Assembly: GCA_023402845.1 (NCBI GenBank)
Contig: JAEYFP010000058.1
Span: 13,836-77,835, forward strand
DNA: 64,000 bases
Reading direction: 5' to 3'
Origin: Bacillota bacterium
GTDB taxonomy: Bacteria > Bacillota > Clostridia > Lachnospirales > Lachnospiraceae
The stretch's first letter is position 1. Every line of letters begins with the position of its first letter. Shown piece by piece: positions 8,798 to 17,575 of the stretch. Below the pieces are notes generated by a model. It did no database searches. It saw only the letters and a program-made list of their open reading frames with translations, and was not told the DNA's origin. Made by a program: the position numbers and the translations under genes.

Positions 8798-11665
8798 TCA
8801 GTCTTCGATGACCTCCATTTCTGTTGTATCGGCAACACCGTTAATCAGCTCATCGGTGTCCTCCAATTCAAAATAATACTTAAATACATCACCGGCAACA
8901 GCAGCCGCATTAGCAGAGGTATAACCGTACGCAATTCGAACAGCCACTGCGATTTTTGGGTTTTCATACGGTGCAAAACCGAGAAACAACGCATGATTTG
9001 TTCTGGAGGTACTTGTTTGTGCCGTACCGGTCTTTCCGGCAACATTGATCGGAAAATTTTTAAATGCGCTTGTCTTTTCCGCAACGATACGCATACCGGA
9101 CTGTATGGCACTCCAGGTGGAATCCTGAACCTGTATCTGATTTCTCACCTGCGGTTTAAAGTTCTCAATTGTTGTTCCGGAAGAATCCGTCACCTTACTG
9201 ACAAGAGACATTTGATAGCATGTCCCCTTATTGGCGATTGCCGTCACATACCTGGCAAGGCCAATCGTTGTATAGTTATGACTTCCCTGTCCGATTGCCG
9301 AGTCAATCGGAAGGACATCTGAAAACTTCGGCTCGTTCTCTTCCATTTCGATGCCGGTCTTTTCCGTCAGTCCAAACAAATCCGCATATTCCTTAAGCTT
9401 GTCCAAACCGGTCTTTTCCGAATAGGCCGTGGTCATCATGTTCGTACTCAATCGATAGCCCACCTCATAAAAGAAACTATTACAGGAATTACCAATTGCT
9501 TGCGTGACATCGAGATTTCCATGCGCACCGGGATAAATCCAGCATTTTTTAGCGGGATCTACCGTATCGTAAATGCCGCGGCACTGAATTGTTTCCCCGA
9601 GATTGACGATGCTATCCTCTAAAGCCGTAACGGCAGAAACCATCTTAAAAGTGGAACCGGGCGCCGTCATCTGCTGGGTTGCGCAATTATACATCGGGCT
9701 TGATAAATCGGACATCAGCTGCGCATAATAATCGGCATCGATCGTATTTGCAAGCCTGTTGGAGTCATAGCCAGGATAGGTTACACAAGCCAGCAGTTCC
9801 CCGTTTGTCCCCGTAACGACACAGGATCCGGTAGACGGATCAAGCGCGAGCTGTGCCGGTGTAATTTCGATATTAGAAATTTTATTGATCAAAAAATCAT
9901 ACGCTGTCTTCGTACCGGATTCCACCGCTTCCTTTTCACCGGTCGTTCCGTAAACCGCTCTTTGTTCAAATAAAACCATACATATTTCCCTGCCGGTTAG
10001 CTCGTTGTCCCGGATCATATATTTGTACAGCTTCTTGGAAAAACCGTTATCGCTCTTTAAATCCTCGCAGATAAAATCTACAAGCTGGGAATAGACCTCT
10101 TCCGTATCGGAATACTGACTGCTTAAATTAAATCGGGAAATATCAATCCAGTTTTTAGAAAGTGCATAAGTCAAATATTCCTTCAGACTGATCGTCTCAT
10201 CTGTCGTCCATGCAAGATAGGTCGGATCTTCTCTGTCAATCTCATCGCTGATGAGAATTCCTGTGTTGGACGAGGCCAGCCGTGAAACAATATAGCTCTC
10301 ATACACCTGCATTTCTGTCGTAAGCTGTTCATACGGCGTTGCTGCGGTAAGCAGTTCTTCCTTTAAAGCTGCAACAGACCTCTCCTGTTTGGAACGGAAA
10401 TTGGAATACACCTGCTTTTCATAGGCATCGGCATTAGTTTCATCAAATTGATCAATATCAATGACATTATTATTGATGAGGGCAAAATAAACATCGTCGA
10501 TCGGAATCATCATCAAACTGGATTTCACTTCCGAATTATTGTATTCCTTTACATTTACAATCTTTGAAACAAGAATACCAGCGAGTTTCTGCTCGAGCAT
10601 GTTGTAAACAGCCTTCTGTAAACTTGCATCAATTGATAAGTAAACGTCGTTTCCGGCTTTCGGATCGATGTGGGAAGCCGTTTCAATTACCTTGCCGACA
10701 TTGTCCACATAAATAACATCCTTTCCCTTCGTGCCCTGCAAATATTCTTCCATTGTCTTTTCGATACCGGCTTTTCCGACCATGTCATTCATCGTATAAT
10801 CATGCTCGGAGCCCGCAAGGCTTTCCAGATCATCCGTGGAAGCATTTCCGGTATAACCCAGAATGGAAGAAAAATATTTCGCATCATTATATTTTCGAAG
10901 CGTATCTTCCTCAATGTCAACGCCCTGCAGAGTGTCCTTGTTTTCCATAATGACGGCAACTGTTTCGCTGCTCACATCGGATGCGATGACAGTGGAGAGA
11001 TATTTCTGGTAATTATTCATACTCATCGCATAGCGGATCGTAATAATTTGCAGGATTTCCTCATCTGTATAACCCTCTCCTGTCACAAATACCGTCTTTG
11101 TACCCTGCTTTATTTCTTTGCCAACCTCGTACTTTTCCGAGCCCGCCAAATAGGCCACGACCTGTTCAGGTGTTGCATTCCGCTCCGGGGTTTTCAAATC
11201 GTCTATTTTAGTGTGCCCATATACATCCGCCAAAAAACGCAGCAGCTTTGTATCGGAAACAGTATATTCATATTTTCCGTATTCATTGAGTACGATATTG
11301 AAGTTGTTCAGCACCTTATCTCCGCAGTCCTCAATAAAATGTACGGTACGAAGGATTGTATCATTCATTTCTTCATTTTTAGTGCTGCCGGATTCATAAT
11401 TATCTTCAATCGTCACAGAATAGGCAAGCTCATTGTATGCAAGCAGATTGCCTTCTCTGTCATAGATGTTGCCGCGCGCACTTTTCAGTGTCGTCTCTTT
11501 TTTAATAGTCAGTGTGAAATTGTTCAGATAATCCTCGCCATTGATAATTTGTAAGACAAATAACTTTTGTATAAGAATTGCAAATAACACAATGAATAGG
11601 ATGATTAGTACAAAAAATCTGGAAAATATCACATTCTTCAGCCAATCTCTTATATCGTTCAGCAA
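8798..11665 (-). CDS. Penicillin-binding protein 2 (class B transpeptidase) with a large insertion
   Basis: This is the elongation-specific transpeptidase that cross-links peptidoglycan outside the membrane, probably paired with RodA. It has a membrane segment at about 15-39, then the dimerisation domain (SARGNIYDREGNLLAYN), then the transpeptidase domain with STFK (671-674), SCN (727-729) and KTGT (878-881). At 955 residues it is 200 or more longer than typical PBP2. The extra length lies between LSIDASLQKAVYNMLEQ (about 343-359) and TPAQLALDPSTG (about 602-613). It follows mreD after 3 bases. Confidence 0.92.
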   Translation of the reverse strand: MLNDIRDWLKNVIFSRFFVLIILFIVLFAILIQKLFVLQIINGEDYLNNFTLTIKKETTLKSARGNIYDREGNLLAYNELAYSVTIEDNYESGSTKNEEMNDTILRTVHFIEDCGDKVLNNFNIVLNEYGKYEYTVSDTKLLRFLADVYGHTKIDDLKTPERNATPEQVVAYLAGSEKYEVGKEIKQGTKTVFVTGEGYTDEEILQIITIRYAMSMNNYQKYLSTVIASDVSSETVAVIMENKDTLQGVDIEEDTLRKYNDAKYFSSILGYTGNASTDDLESLAGSEHDYTMNDMVGKAGIEKTMEEYLQGTKGKDVIYVDNVGKVIETASHIDPKAGNDVYLSIDASLQKAVYNMLEQKLAGILVSKIVNVKEYNNSEVKSSLMMIPIDDVYFALINNNVIDIDQFDETNADAYEKQVYSNFRSKQERSVAALKEELLTAATPYEQLTTEMQVYESYIVSRLASSNTGILISDEIDREDPTYLAWTTDETISLKEYLTYALSKNWIDISRFNLSSQYSDTEEVYSQLVDFICEDLKSDNGFSKKLYKYMIRDNELTGREICMVLFEQRAVYGTTGEKEAVESGTKTAYDFLINKISNIEITPAQLALDPSTGSCVVTGTNGELLACVTYPGYDSNRLANTIDADYYAQLMSDLSSPMYNCATQQMTAPGSTFKMVSAVTALEDSIVNLGETIQCRGIYDTVDPAKKCWIYPGAHGNLDVTQAIGNSCNSFFYEVGYRLSTNMMTTAYSEKTGLDKLKEYADLFGLTEKTGIEMEENEPKFSDVLPIDSAIGQGSHNYTTIGLARYVTAIANKGTCYQMSLVSKVTDSSGTTIENFKPQVRNQIQVQDSTWSAIQSGMRIVAEKTSAFKNFPINVAGKTGTAQTSTSRTNHALFLGFAPYENPKIAVAVRIAYGYTSANAAAVAGDVFKYYFELEDTDELINGVADTTEMEVIED

Positions 11666-11668
11666 ACG

Positions 11669-12184
11669 CTATGCACTCCTTTTTTCTCTCGCTTCAAGCC
11701 ACTCGTTCACCCACAGGATGGTTTTGTAGACAATCAGCGTCACAAGAATCGTATACACGATTTCCGGTAAAATAATATGGACAAAATAATAACTGAAATT
11801 CAGCTTTCCCCGCAGTAAAAACAGAAAAATATAGCAGAGGAAACAGTATAGCAATTCGCTGGCCGTAATCAAGATCATCGGCAGCTTGATATCCTCAGGA
11901 TAAAAAATACTTCTGAAAAAACCGTTCAAGTAGCCTATGCACATGTAAACAAGGGCATAAAATCCCAGAATATCCCCATAGAAAATGTCCAAAATCAAGC
12001 CCGCCAAAAAACCGATTACCATCCCCTCTTTTTTCCCGCACATGAAGCCGAACGAGGAGGTAATGATAATTAATATATTGGGAACAATGCCGCCGAGCGA
12101 AATACTCTGAAATAAAGTACACTGCAGCAAATATCCGATAATAACCATTAAGATAATAATAATTCTTCTGAGCATATGACTCAA
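11669..12184 (-). CDS. mreD: Rod shape-determining protein MreD
   Basis: MreD is an integral membrane component of the elongation complex. The 171-residue protein is strongly hydrophobic with about five membrane segments. It contains the family-like stretch GGIVPNILIIITSSFGFMCG and a charged KKEGMVIGFLAGLILDIFYG segment. Sequence conservation in MreD is low, so the call rests partly on topology and on its place between mreC and PBP2. Confidence 0.9.
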   Translation of the reverse strand: MSHMLRRIIIILMVIIGYLLQCTLFQSISLGGIVPNILIIITSSFGFMCGKKEGMVIGFLAGLILDIFYGDILGFYALVYMCIGYLNGFFRSIFYPEDIKLPMILITASELLYCFLCYIFLFLLRGKLNFSYYFVHIILPEIVYTILVTLIVYKTILWVNEWLEAREKRSA

Positions 12185-12204
12185 TCCTGCCTTCTGATAA
12201 AACG

Positions 12205-13068
12205 CTAATCCTTCTGCTGCTTCAGTTCCGTAATGACAAGCACGGTCTCTAAGTGCTTAAAATCGACAACAGGCGTAATGTAGCCGGATTTGGTCAGGTT
12301 ATTCGCGTCCTTGTTGATCTGTGTAATATAGCCGACCGAAATTCCGGGAAGGTATTTATTGCTGATACGAGAGGTCACAACCTGATCGCCCTGCACAACG
12401 GCATCTTCATTGTCGATCAATTGGGAAAACCGAATATAACCTTCATTCATCAACTCCAAGTCACCGGTCACAATCAATGTATCCGAGGTGGAAAGGATCA
12501 TACCGCTGAAATTAGAGTTGTCATCGATGATGGATTTGACCGTAGCCCAGTTAGGGCCGGCCTCTGTAATAATACCGACAATACCTCCGCCGGCCATCAC
12601 ATTCATATCCACATCAATGCCGTCATTTTTCCCTTTATCAATTAAAAAAGAACTGAACCAGTTTCCAGCATCCTTTCCGATGACCCTTGCCCCGATCTTA
12701 TCATAGTCGGAATACTGCTCGTCCAGTGCAAATAACTGCCTTAATTCCGAAAGCTCATATTTATCCTGCTGCAGATCATTTACCTGGATAGTCAGATCCG
12801 CGACCTGCGTTTTTAGTTCCTCGTTTTCCACTGCAAGCTCGTTCATCCGCTTAATACTGTCGGAACGGCTTGTCAGCCATAGGCCTGCTTGTGCGATTCC
12901 CTTTTGAAACGGAACAATCGTATAGCCTGCAACCGTTTCCAGCGGTCCGCTGATTACATTGGTCGTAAACGACAGAATCATCATTGCAATGCAGATAATT
13001 GTTAATGTCAGCAGAACATATTTACTTGGAATAGAAATTTTAGTTCTGTTAGAGCGATTCCTTGCCAT
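12205..13068 (-). CDS. mreC: Rod shape-determining protein MreC
   Basis: MreC is a bitopic scaffold of the elongation machinery. The 287-residue protein has one N-terminal membrane segment (about 17-35). A coiled coil follows (about 70-110, NELAVENEELKTQVADLTIQ), then the beta-rich extracellular domain containing ARVIGKDAGNWFSSFLIDKG and VMAGGGIVGIITEAGPNWA. It lies between mreB (12-base gap) and mreD (20-base gap). Confidence 0.95.
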   Translation of the reverse strand: MARNRSNRTKISIPSKYVLLTLTIICIAMMILSFTTNVISGPLETVAGYTIVPFQKGIAQAGLWLTSRSDSIKRMNELAVENEELKTQVADLTIQVNDLQQDKYELSELRQLFALDEQYSDYDKIGARVIGKDAGNWFSSFLIDKGKNDGIDVDMNVMAGGGIVGIITEAGPNWATVKSIIDDNSNFSGMILSTSDTLIVTGDLELMNEGYIRFSQLIDNEDAVVQGDQVVTSRISNKYLPGISVGYITQINKDANNLTKSGYITPVVDFKHLETVLVITELKQQKD

Positions 13069-13080
13069 TGATCCTTCCCC

Positions 13081-14091
13081 TTAGTTTGTGAAATCCTGCA
13101 TCGAATAGGCAACCGAACGAAAATGCTCATTTTTGATCACCTGGGAAAGACCATAAGCTACGCTTTCTTCACCATTTGGTGAGAAATTAACCTTCAGCCC
13201 CGTACTTCTTCCGATCATCTCATGCAGATTGCCGATCCCCGCGGAACCTCCTGTCAGGAAAATCCCTTTTTTATAAATATCCGCGCCAAGCTCCGGAGGT
13301 GTCCTCTCAAGAATCACGCGTACACTGTCAATAATCATTTCAAAGCTTTCCCGCATCGCCTTTTCAATTAGATTTGTCGGAATATTTCTTTCCACGGGCA
13401 GACCTGTCACAATGTCCCTACCGTACACAACGGCATCCTCCTCTGCCGCTTCAAGCTTGGGAAGCGCTATTTTTACTTTTTCGGCCGTTTTGACACCGAT
13501 CAGCAGATTGTACTCTTTTCTGATAATGTTGCGGATGCTTTCATCAAATTTCTTTCCGCCGATTTTAATGAGCCGGCTGAGTACAATACCGCCAAGCGAT
13601 AAAATGGAAATTTCGGTCGTATCGAAGCCGATATTGACGATGAGGATTCCCTGAGAATTCTTTACGTCCACATCCAGGCCAATGCCATCCGCAATTGCTT
13701 TCTCCACAATATAAATGCCTCGCGCTTTAACATTGGAGTCCTTGACAAGATCAAAAAAAGCACGCTTTTCCACTTCGGTAATATCGGTTGGCACAGAAAT
13801 ATAATAATCTGCGGGCTTTATATTTCCTCCCACGGCATCGGAAATAAAATTCCTGAGCAGAATCTGCATATGATTAATATCCGCAATGACGCCGCTCGTC
13901 ACCGGATACGAAACAACGATTGAGGCAGGTGCTTTTTCATACATCTCAAATGCCTGATCCCCATAAGCAAATACATTTCTTTTGTTCTGAATAGCAATCA
14001 TATTTTTCTGACTCGTAATTTTCTCTTCGAATCCATTATATATTTTAATATTACAGGTACCCAGATCGATACCAAATGCATTGGCTGCCAC
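13081..14091 (-). CDS. mreB: Rod shape-determining actin homologue MreB
   Basis: MreB is a bacterial actin that organises the elongation complex along the cytoplasmic membrane. Nucleotide-binding motifs of the actin fold are visible: GIDLGTCNIKIY near the N-terminus, VNIGFDTTEISILSLGGIV in the middle, and GIFLTGGSAGIGNL near residue 282. Its 336 residues are normal. It starts the mreBCD series and follows radC by 13 bases. Confidence 0.95.
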   Translation of the reverse strand: MAANAFGIDLGTCNIKIYNGFEEKITSQKNMIAIQNKRNVFAYGDQAFEMYEKAPASIVVSYPVTSGVIADINHMQILLRNFISDAVGGNIKPADYYISVPTDITEVEKRAFFDLVKDSNVKARGIYIVEKAIADGIGLDVDVKNSQGILIVNIGFDTTEISILSLGGIVLSRLIKIGGKKFDESIRNIIRKEYNLLIGVKTAEKVKIALPKLEAAEEDAVVYGRDIVTGLPVERNIPTNLIEKAMRESFEMIIDSVRVILERTPPELGADIYKKGIFLTGGSAGIGNLHEMIGRSTGLKVNFSPNGEESVAYGLSQVIKNEHFRSVAYSMQDFTN

Positions 14092-14104
14092 TAAAAGCCC
14101 TCCT

Positions 14105-14803
14105 TTAAAATAAGCCGGATTCTTTTAGGCTGATATAGCAGTTGTCACCGATAATGATGTGATCAATCAACTGAATATCCATAATACTTCCGGCTTCCTT
14201 TATCTTTTTTGTAATGAATATATCTTCCTTGCTCGGCGTAGGATTGCCGCTCGGATGATTATGTATCATAATAATATAAACGGCTCCGCTGTTCAATGCC
14301 TTTAAAAAAATCTCACGTGTGGATACAAGCGACTGATTTACAGTTCCGCTTGACAACAGAACGTCTCCCAAAAATCCGCTTGCGCCGTTTAAAAATGCAA
14401 TTCTCGTCTGTTCATATGTCAGGTGCCGCAAACTTTCCATATAATAATCGGCAAGAAGCCTCGGCGAATCCACGATCATCTTTTCCGGCATGGCCGCCAT
14501 AGAAATCCGCCTGGAAAGCTCTGCAACACATTTTAAGGTGATCGCCTTCACGGTTCCGATGCCTGATAACTTTTTAAGCTCTTCCAATGACTTCTGATGC
14601 AATGCCAAAAGGCTCTGTCTCCCGTCAGGGAGATGAAGTATCTTTCTCGCAATTTCGACAGAGGTCTCTCCCTTTGTTCCCGTCTTTAACAGGATCGCCA
14701 GCAGCTCAGCATCTGTCAATGCGTAAGCTCCGCTCTTTAAAAATTTTTCGTACGGCCTTTCCGGGGCCGGCAGTTCCTTCACTGTAAGGTGTCCGATGTT
14801 CAA
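14105..14803 (-). CDS. radC: RadC family JAB1/MPN-domain protein
   Basis: The RadC family has an N-terminal helix-hairpin-helix-like region and a C-terminal JAB metalloprotease-like domain. Its biological role is unclear despite the name, and a repair role is not well supported. The 232-residue protein carries the zinc-binding motif HNHPSGNPTPSKED and a preceding glutamate in VSTREIFLKAL. The radC-mreBCD order is widely conserved in Firmicutes. Confidence 0.93.
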   Translation of the reverse strand: MNIGHLTVKELPAPERPYEKFLKSGAYALTDAELLAILLKTGTKGETSVEIARKILHLPDGRQSLLALHQKSLEELKKLSGIGTVKAITLKCVAELSRRISMAAMPEKMIVDSPRLLADYYMESLRHLTYEQTRIAFLNGASGFLGDVLLSSGTVNQSLVSTREIFLKALNSGAVYIIMIHNHPSGNPTPSKEDIFITKKIKEAGSIMDIQLIDHIIIGDNCYISLKESGLF

Positions 14804-14875
14804 TAGTTTCCTCCGTTTCCATAATTCTCCGGATATGCAGACGAAGGAGCAGCTGTAATGTTGCCTAACAGCCGC

Positions 14876-15127
14876 CTACAGCTTGCGGTAAATAAGGATC
14901 CCAATTAAAATACCAATAATGCTTGCAATTGTAATTTTGATCGTGACTGCAAAGGTTAGTGCAATGATGCCAAGGTCAAGCACGAGCGGACTCGTGAGTC
15001 CGAAAGTCTTTCCGTAATTCAGCCAACTCAGTCCCGACATGCCCTCCGTCAGCATTCCAATAAAGCCGCCGATCACAATTCCGGCAAGAATCAGCAGAAA
15101 GCATGTCCAGTTATTTTTTCCTCTCAT
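14876..15127 (-). CDS. DUF4321 small membrane protein
   Basis: This is an 83-residue protein with two predicted membrane segments. One is LLILAGIVIGGFIGML and the other is near the C-terminus (IASIIGILIGILIYRKL). They flank a short loop with the family-like LNYGKTFGLTSPLVLDLG. The DUF4321 family commonly precedes radC-mreB in clostridia; no function is known. I start it at the ATG at 15127 with AGAGG eight bases upstream. A longer upstream in-frame reading lacks such a site and crosses the likely promoter region. It is the first gene of the mre-min operon. Confidence 0.8.
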   Translation of the reverse strand: MRGKNNWTCFLLILAGIVIGGFIGMLTEGMSGLSWLNYGKTFGLTSPLVLDLGIIALTFAVTIKITIASIIGILIGILIYRKL

Positions 15128-15195
15128 AGTATGCCTCTTATCAAGTCCCGTATGCTGTTTTTGGAATCTTGTGGCAACTACGGGCAGCCATCCAC

Positions 15196-15224
15196 AATAT
15201 ATAGTCATATTACCATATTTTCAA
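15196..15224 (-). promoter_or_regulatory. Promoter of the DUF4321-radC-mreBCD-PBP2-minCDE-rodA operon
   Basis: TTGAAA (15219-15224) and TATATT (15196-15201) are separated by 17 bases on the minus strand. They lie about 69 bases upstream of the DUF4321 start. No other strong promoter is evident for the next 10 kb. Confidence 0.65.
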
Positions 15225-15289
15225 TGATGTGTACATAAAAATTCAATTTATTTTTACGACAAGAGCTAGCAAAATATTACAGTTTTTCC

Positions 15290-16579
15290 TTATCTCAGAC
15301 AAATCACCCCGGCATCCTTTAAAGACTGCAGCGACTTTAAAATACCAAACTTTGCATGATTCCACGTCAGCCCTCCCTGAAAATAGACAGCATACGGGGG
15401 CTTGATGGGCGCATCGGCACTCAGCTCAATTGAAGATCCCGATACAAATGCACCGGCCGCCATGATGACATCGCTGTCATAGCCCGGCATCGCCCACGGC
15501 TCCGGTGATACAAAGCTGTCTACCGGTGCCGCAGCCTGAATGCCCTTACAAAAGGCAATGACAGCCTCGGGGGAGCCCAGTGTAACTGCCTGAATAATGT
15601 CGTGACGGCTTTCTTTGCTGTCCGGAATGACCGCAAAGCCCAGGCGTTCATAGAGACCAGCCGCAAAAACCGCTCCCTTCAATGCACCGTTTACGACTGT
15701 AGGTGCTAAAAACAAGCCCTGATAAAAACTATGAATAATACCAAGGGACGCCCCAACCTCTTTTCCGAGTCCGGGCGAAGTCAGACGATATGCTGCGTTT
15801 TCAACACATTCCTTCGTGCCGGCAATATAGCCGCCGATCGGCGCGAGTCCGCCGCCTGGATTTTTAATCAGGGAACCGACAATCATATCTGCCCCAACCT
15901 CAGACGGTTCTGTTTCTTCTACAAATTCACCGTAGCAGTTATCCACCATACAGATAATGCCGGGTTTGACATTCTTAACGAAAGTAATCAACTCTCCAAT
16001 TCGCTTGACTGACAGAGTCGGTCTTGTCTGGTATCCCTTTGAACGCTGAATTGTCACAAGCTTTGTTTTTTCAGTAATTGCCTTTTTAATTGCTTCATAA
16101 TCAAACGCTCCATTCGCAAGCAAATCTACCTGCCGGTATGTGATGCCATATTCGGCAAGCGAACCCTTGGACGCGCGGATGCCAATGACCTCCTCTAATG
16201 TGTCGTAGGGCTTCCCTACAGGGGAAAGCAGCTCGTCACCCGGACGCAGATTTGCGGAAAGGGCCAGCGCCAACGCATGTGTCCCGCAGGTAATTTGAGG
16301 TCTGACAAGTGCATCCTCCGTATGAAACAGACATGCATACACCTTTTCTAGCGTATCTCTTCCGAGATCATTATAACCATAGCCGCTCGTCATCTGAAAG
16401 CATGCTTCCGACACTCTGCACTTCTGCATTGCCTCTACTACCTTTAGCTGGTTATATTCCATAAGACTGTCAAATTCTGCGAACCTCTCCGCCAAATCCT
16501 TCAGCACACTTTCGCCTAATAATAAAACATCTTCGTCAATTCCAAGCTGTTGATACAGCTTCTTTTGCTCTTCATTCAT
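15290..16579 (-). CDS. Aluminium-resistance/methionine gamma-lyase family PLP protein
   Basis: This 429-residue protein belongs to COG4100 (YnbB-like), fold-type I PLP enzymes often labelled aluminium resistance protein or methionine gamma-lyase family. The PLP lysine is likely in SLIKNPGGGL, and the aspartate partner in IICMVDNCYGEFVE. Other family stretches are FQMTSGYGYNDLGRDTLE and VRPQITCGTHALALAL. The actual substrate is unknown. Its start overlaps the end of miaA by 8 bases, suggesting translational coupling. It is the last gene of the mutS-mutL-miaA run. Confidence 0.88.
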   Translation of the reverse strand: MNEEQKKLYQQLGIDEDVLLLGESVLKDLAERFAEFDSLMEYNQLKVVEAMQKCRVSEACFQMTSGYGYNDLGRDTLEKVYACLFHTEDALVRPQITCGTHALALALSANLRPGDELLSPVGKPYDTLEEVIGIRASKGSLAEYGITYRQVDLLANGAFDYEAIKKAITEKTKLVTIQRSKGYQTRPTLSVKRIGELITFVKNVKPGIICMVDNCYGEFVEETEPSEVGADMIVGSLIKNPGGGLAPIGGYIAGTKECVENAAYRLTSPGLGKEVGASLGIIHSFYQGLFLAPTVVNGALKGAVFAAGLYERLGFAVIPDSKESRHDIIQAVTLGSPEAVIAFCKGIQAAAPVDSFVSPEPWAMPGYDSDVIMAAGAFVSGSSIELSADAPIKPPYAVYFQGGLTWNHAKFGILKSLQSLKDAGVICLR

Positions 16580-17552
16580 CGTAATCCACTCTTTTCCTGT
16601 CTGTTTTCATTCCGATACATTCACACATCTGCGCAAGAATTTTCTCTTCATCATATCCATAATCTTTCTTGTTCATCCAAATCACATCCTTTTCACGGCG
16701 AAACCATGTAAGCTGCCGCTTAGCAAAATGCCTCGTATCCCGTTTTATGATTCTGACTGCTTCCTCAAGCGGATACTCGCCTTCAAGATAAGCAAGCAAC
16801 TCCTTATAGCCAAGTCCCTGCATTGAAATAAGACTTTTGTCATAGCCCATCTCTTTTAAATGCATAACCTCTTTTAAAAGTCCGTCCTTAATCATTTGGC
16901 TGACGCGCGCATCGATTCTCTCATATAAAGACGCTCTGTCATCGGACAGCACAAAATAGCAGCATGCATAAGGCGATTCCTTTTTACGCTGCACCTCATT
17001 ATGGACAGAAATCGGCGTTCCGGTCAAATGATAATATTCCATAGCGCGAATGACTCGCTTACTATTATTTGCATGGATTTCCCGGGCAGCCTCCGGGTCC
17101 GCCTTTGCAAGCATCTCATGCAGATAATGCGGCCCTTTTTCATTTAGAAGCCGCACTAATTCCTGCCGATAGGCGGTATCCTCTTTCGTCTGTTCAAAAT
17201 CAATTCCATACAGCACTGACTGAATATAAAATCCCGTTCCGCCGACAATCAGAGGGATTTTGCCTTTTTCATAGATTTGCTGCAGGGCAGCTTCTGCCCT
17301 CTTTTGAAAAAGTACGACATTAAACGGTTCATCAGGCATTAGCTCATCGATTAGATAGTGCCTGACTCCATTCATTTCCTCATTACTTATTTTAGCGGAG
17401 CCGATATCCATATAGCGATAAATCTGCATCGAATCCGCAGAAACAATTTCAGCGTCAATTATTTTTGCAAGCCGAATAGAAAGATTTGTCTTTCCTACGG
17501 CGGTCGGACCGGTCAAAATGACCAGTGGTTTTTTCTCATTTATATTTTCCAT
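16572..17552 (-). CDS. miaA: tRNA dimethylallyltransferase MiaA
   Basis: MiaA transfers a dimethylallyl group to adenosine 37 of tRNAs reading UNN codons. The 326-residue protein has the P-loop GPTAVGKTN, the substrate-binding SADSMQIYRYMDIGSAK region, and VGGTGFYIQSVLYG. The RDTRHFAKRQLTWFRRE segment near the C-terminus is typical of the tRNA-binding part. It lies directly after mutL, the common mutS-mutL-miaA order. Confidence 0.96.
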   Translation of the reverse strand: MENINEKKPLVILTGPTAVGKTNLSIRLAKIIDAEIVSADSMQIYRYMDIGSAKISNEEMNGVRHYLIDELMPDEPFNVVLFQKRAEAALQQIYEKGKIPLIVGGTGFYIQSVLYGIDFEQTKEDTAYRQELVRLLNEKGPHYLHEMLAKADPEAAREIHANNSKRVIRAMEYYHLTGTPISVHNEVQRKKESPYACCYFVLSDDRASLYERIDARVSQMIKDGLLKEVMHLKEMGYDKSLISMQGLGYKELLAYLEGEYPLEEAVRIIKRDTRHFAKRQLTWFRREKDVIWMNKKDYGYDEEKILAQMCECIGMKTDRKRVDYDE

Positions 17553-17575
17553 GAATAGTTCCTTATTTGCTTATA

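Noticed and set aside
10670..11554. Plus-strand ORF of 294 codons antisense to PBP2
   Set aside because: It lies wholly opposite a clearly conserved gene, has no recognisable domain or ribosome binding site, and its composition is that of a shadow frame.
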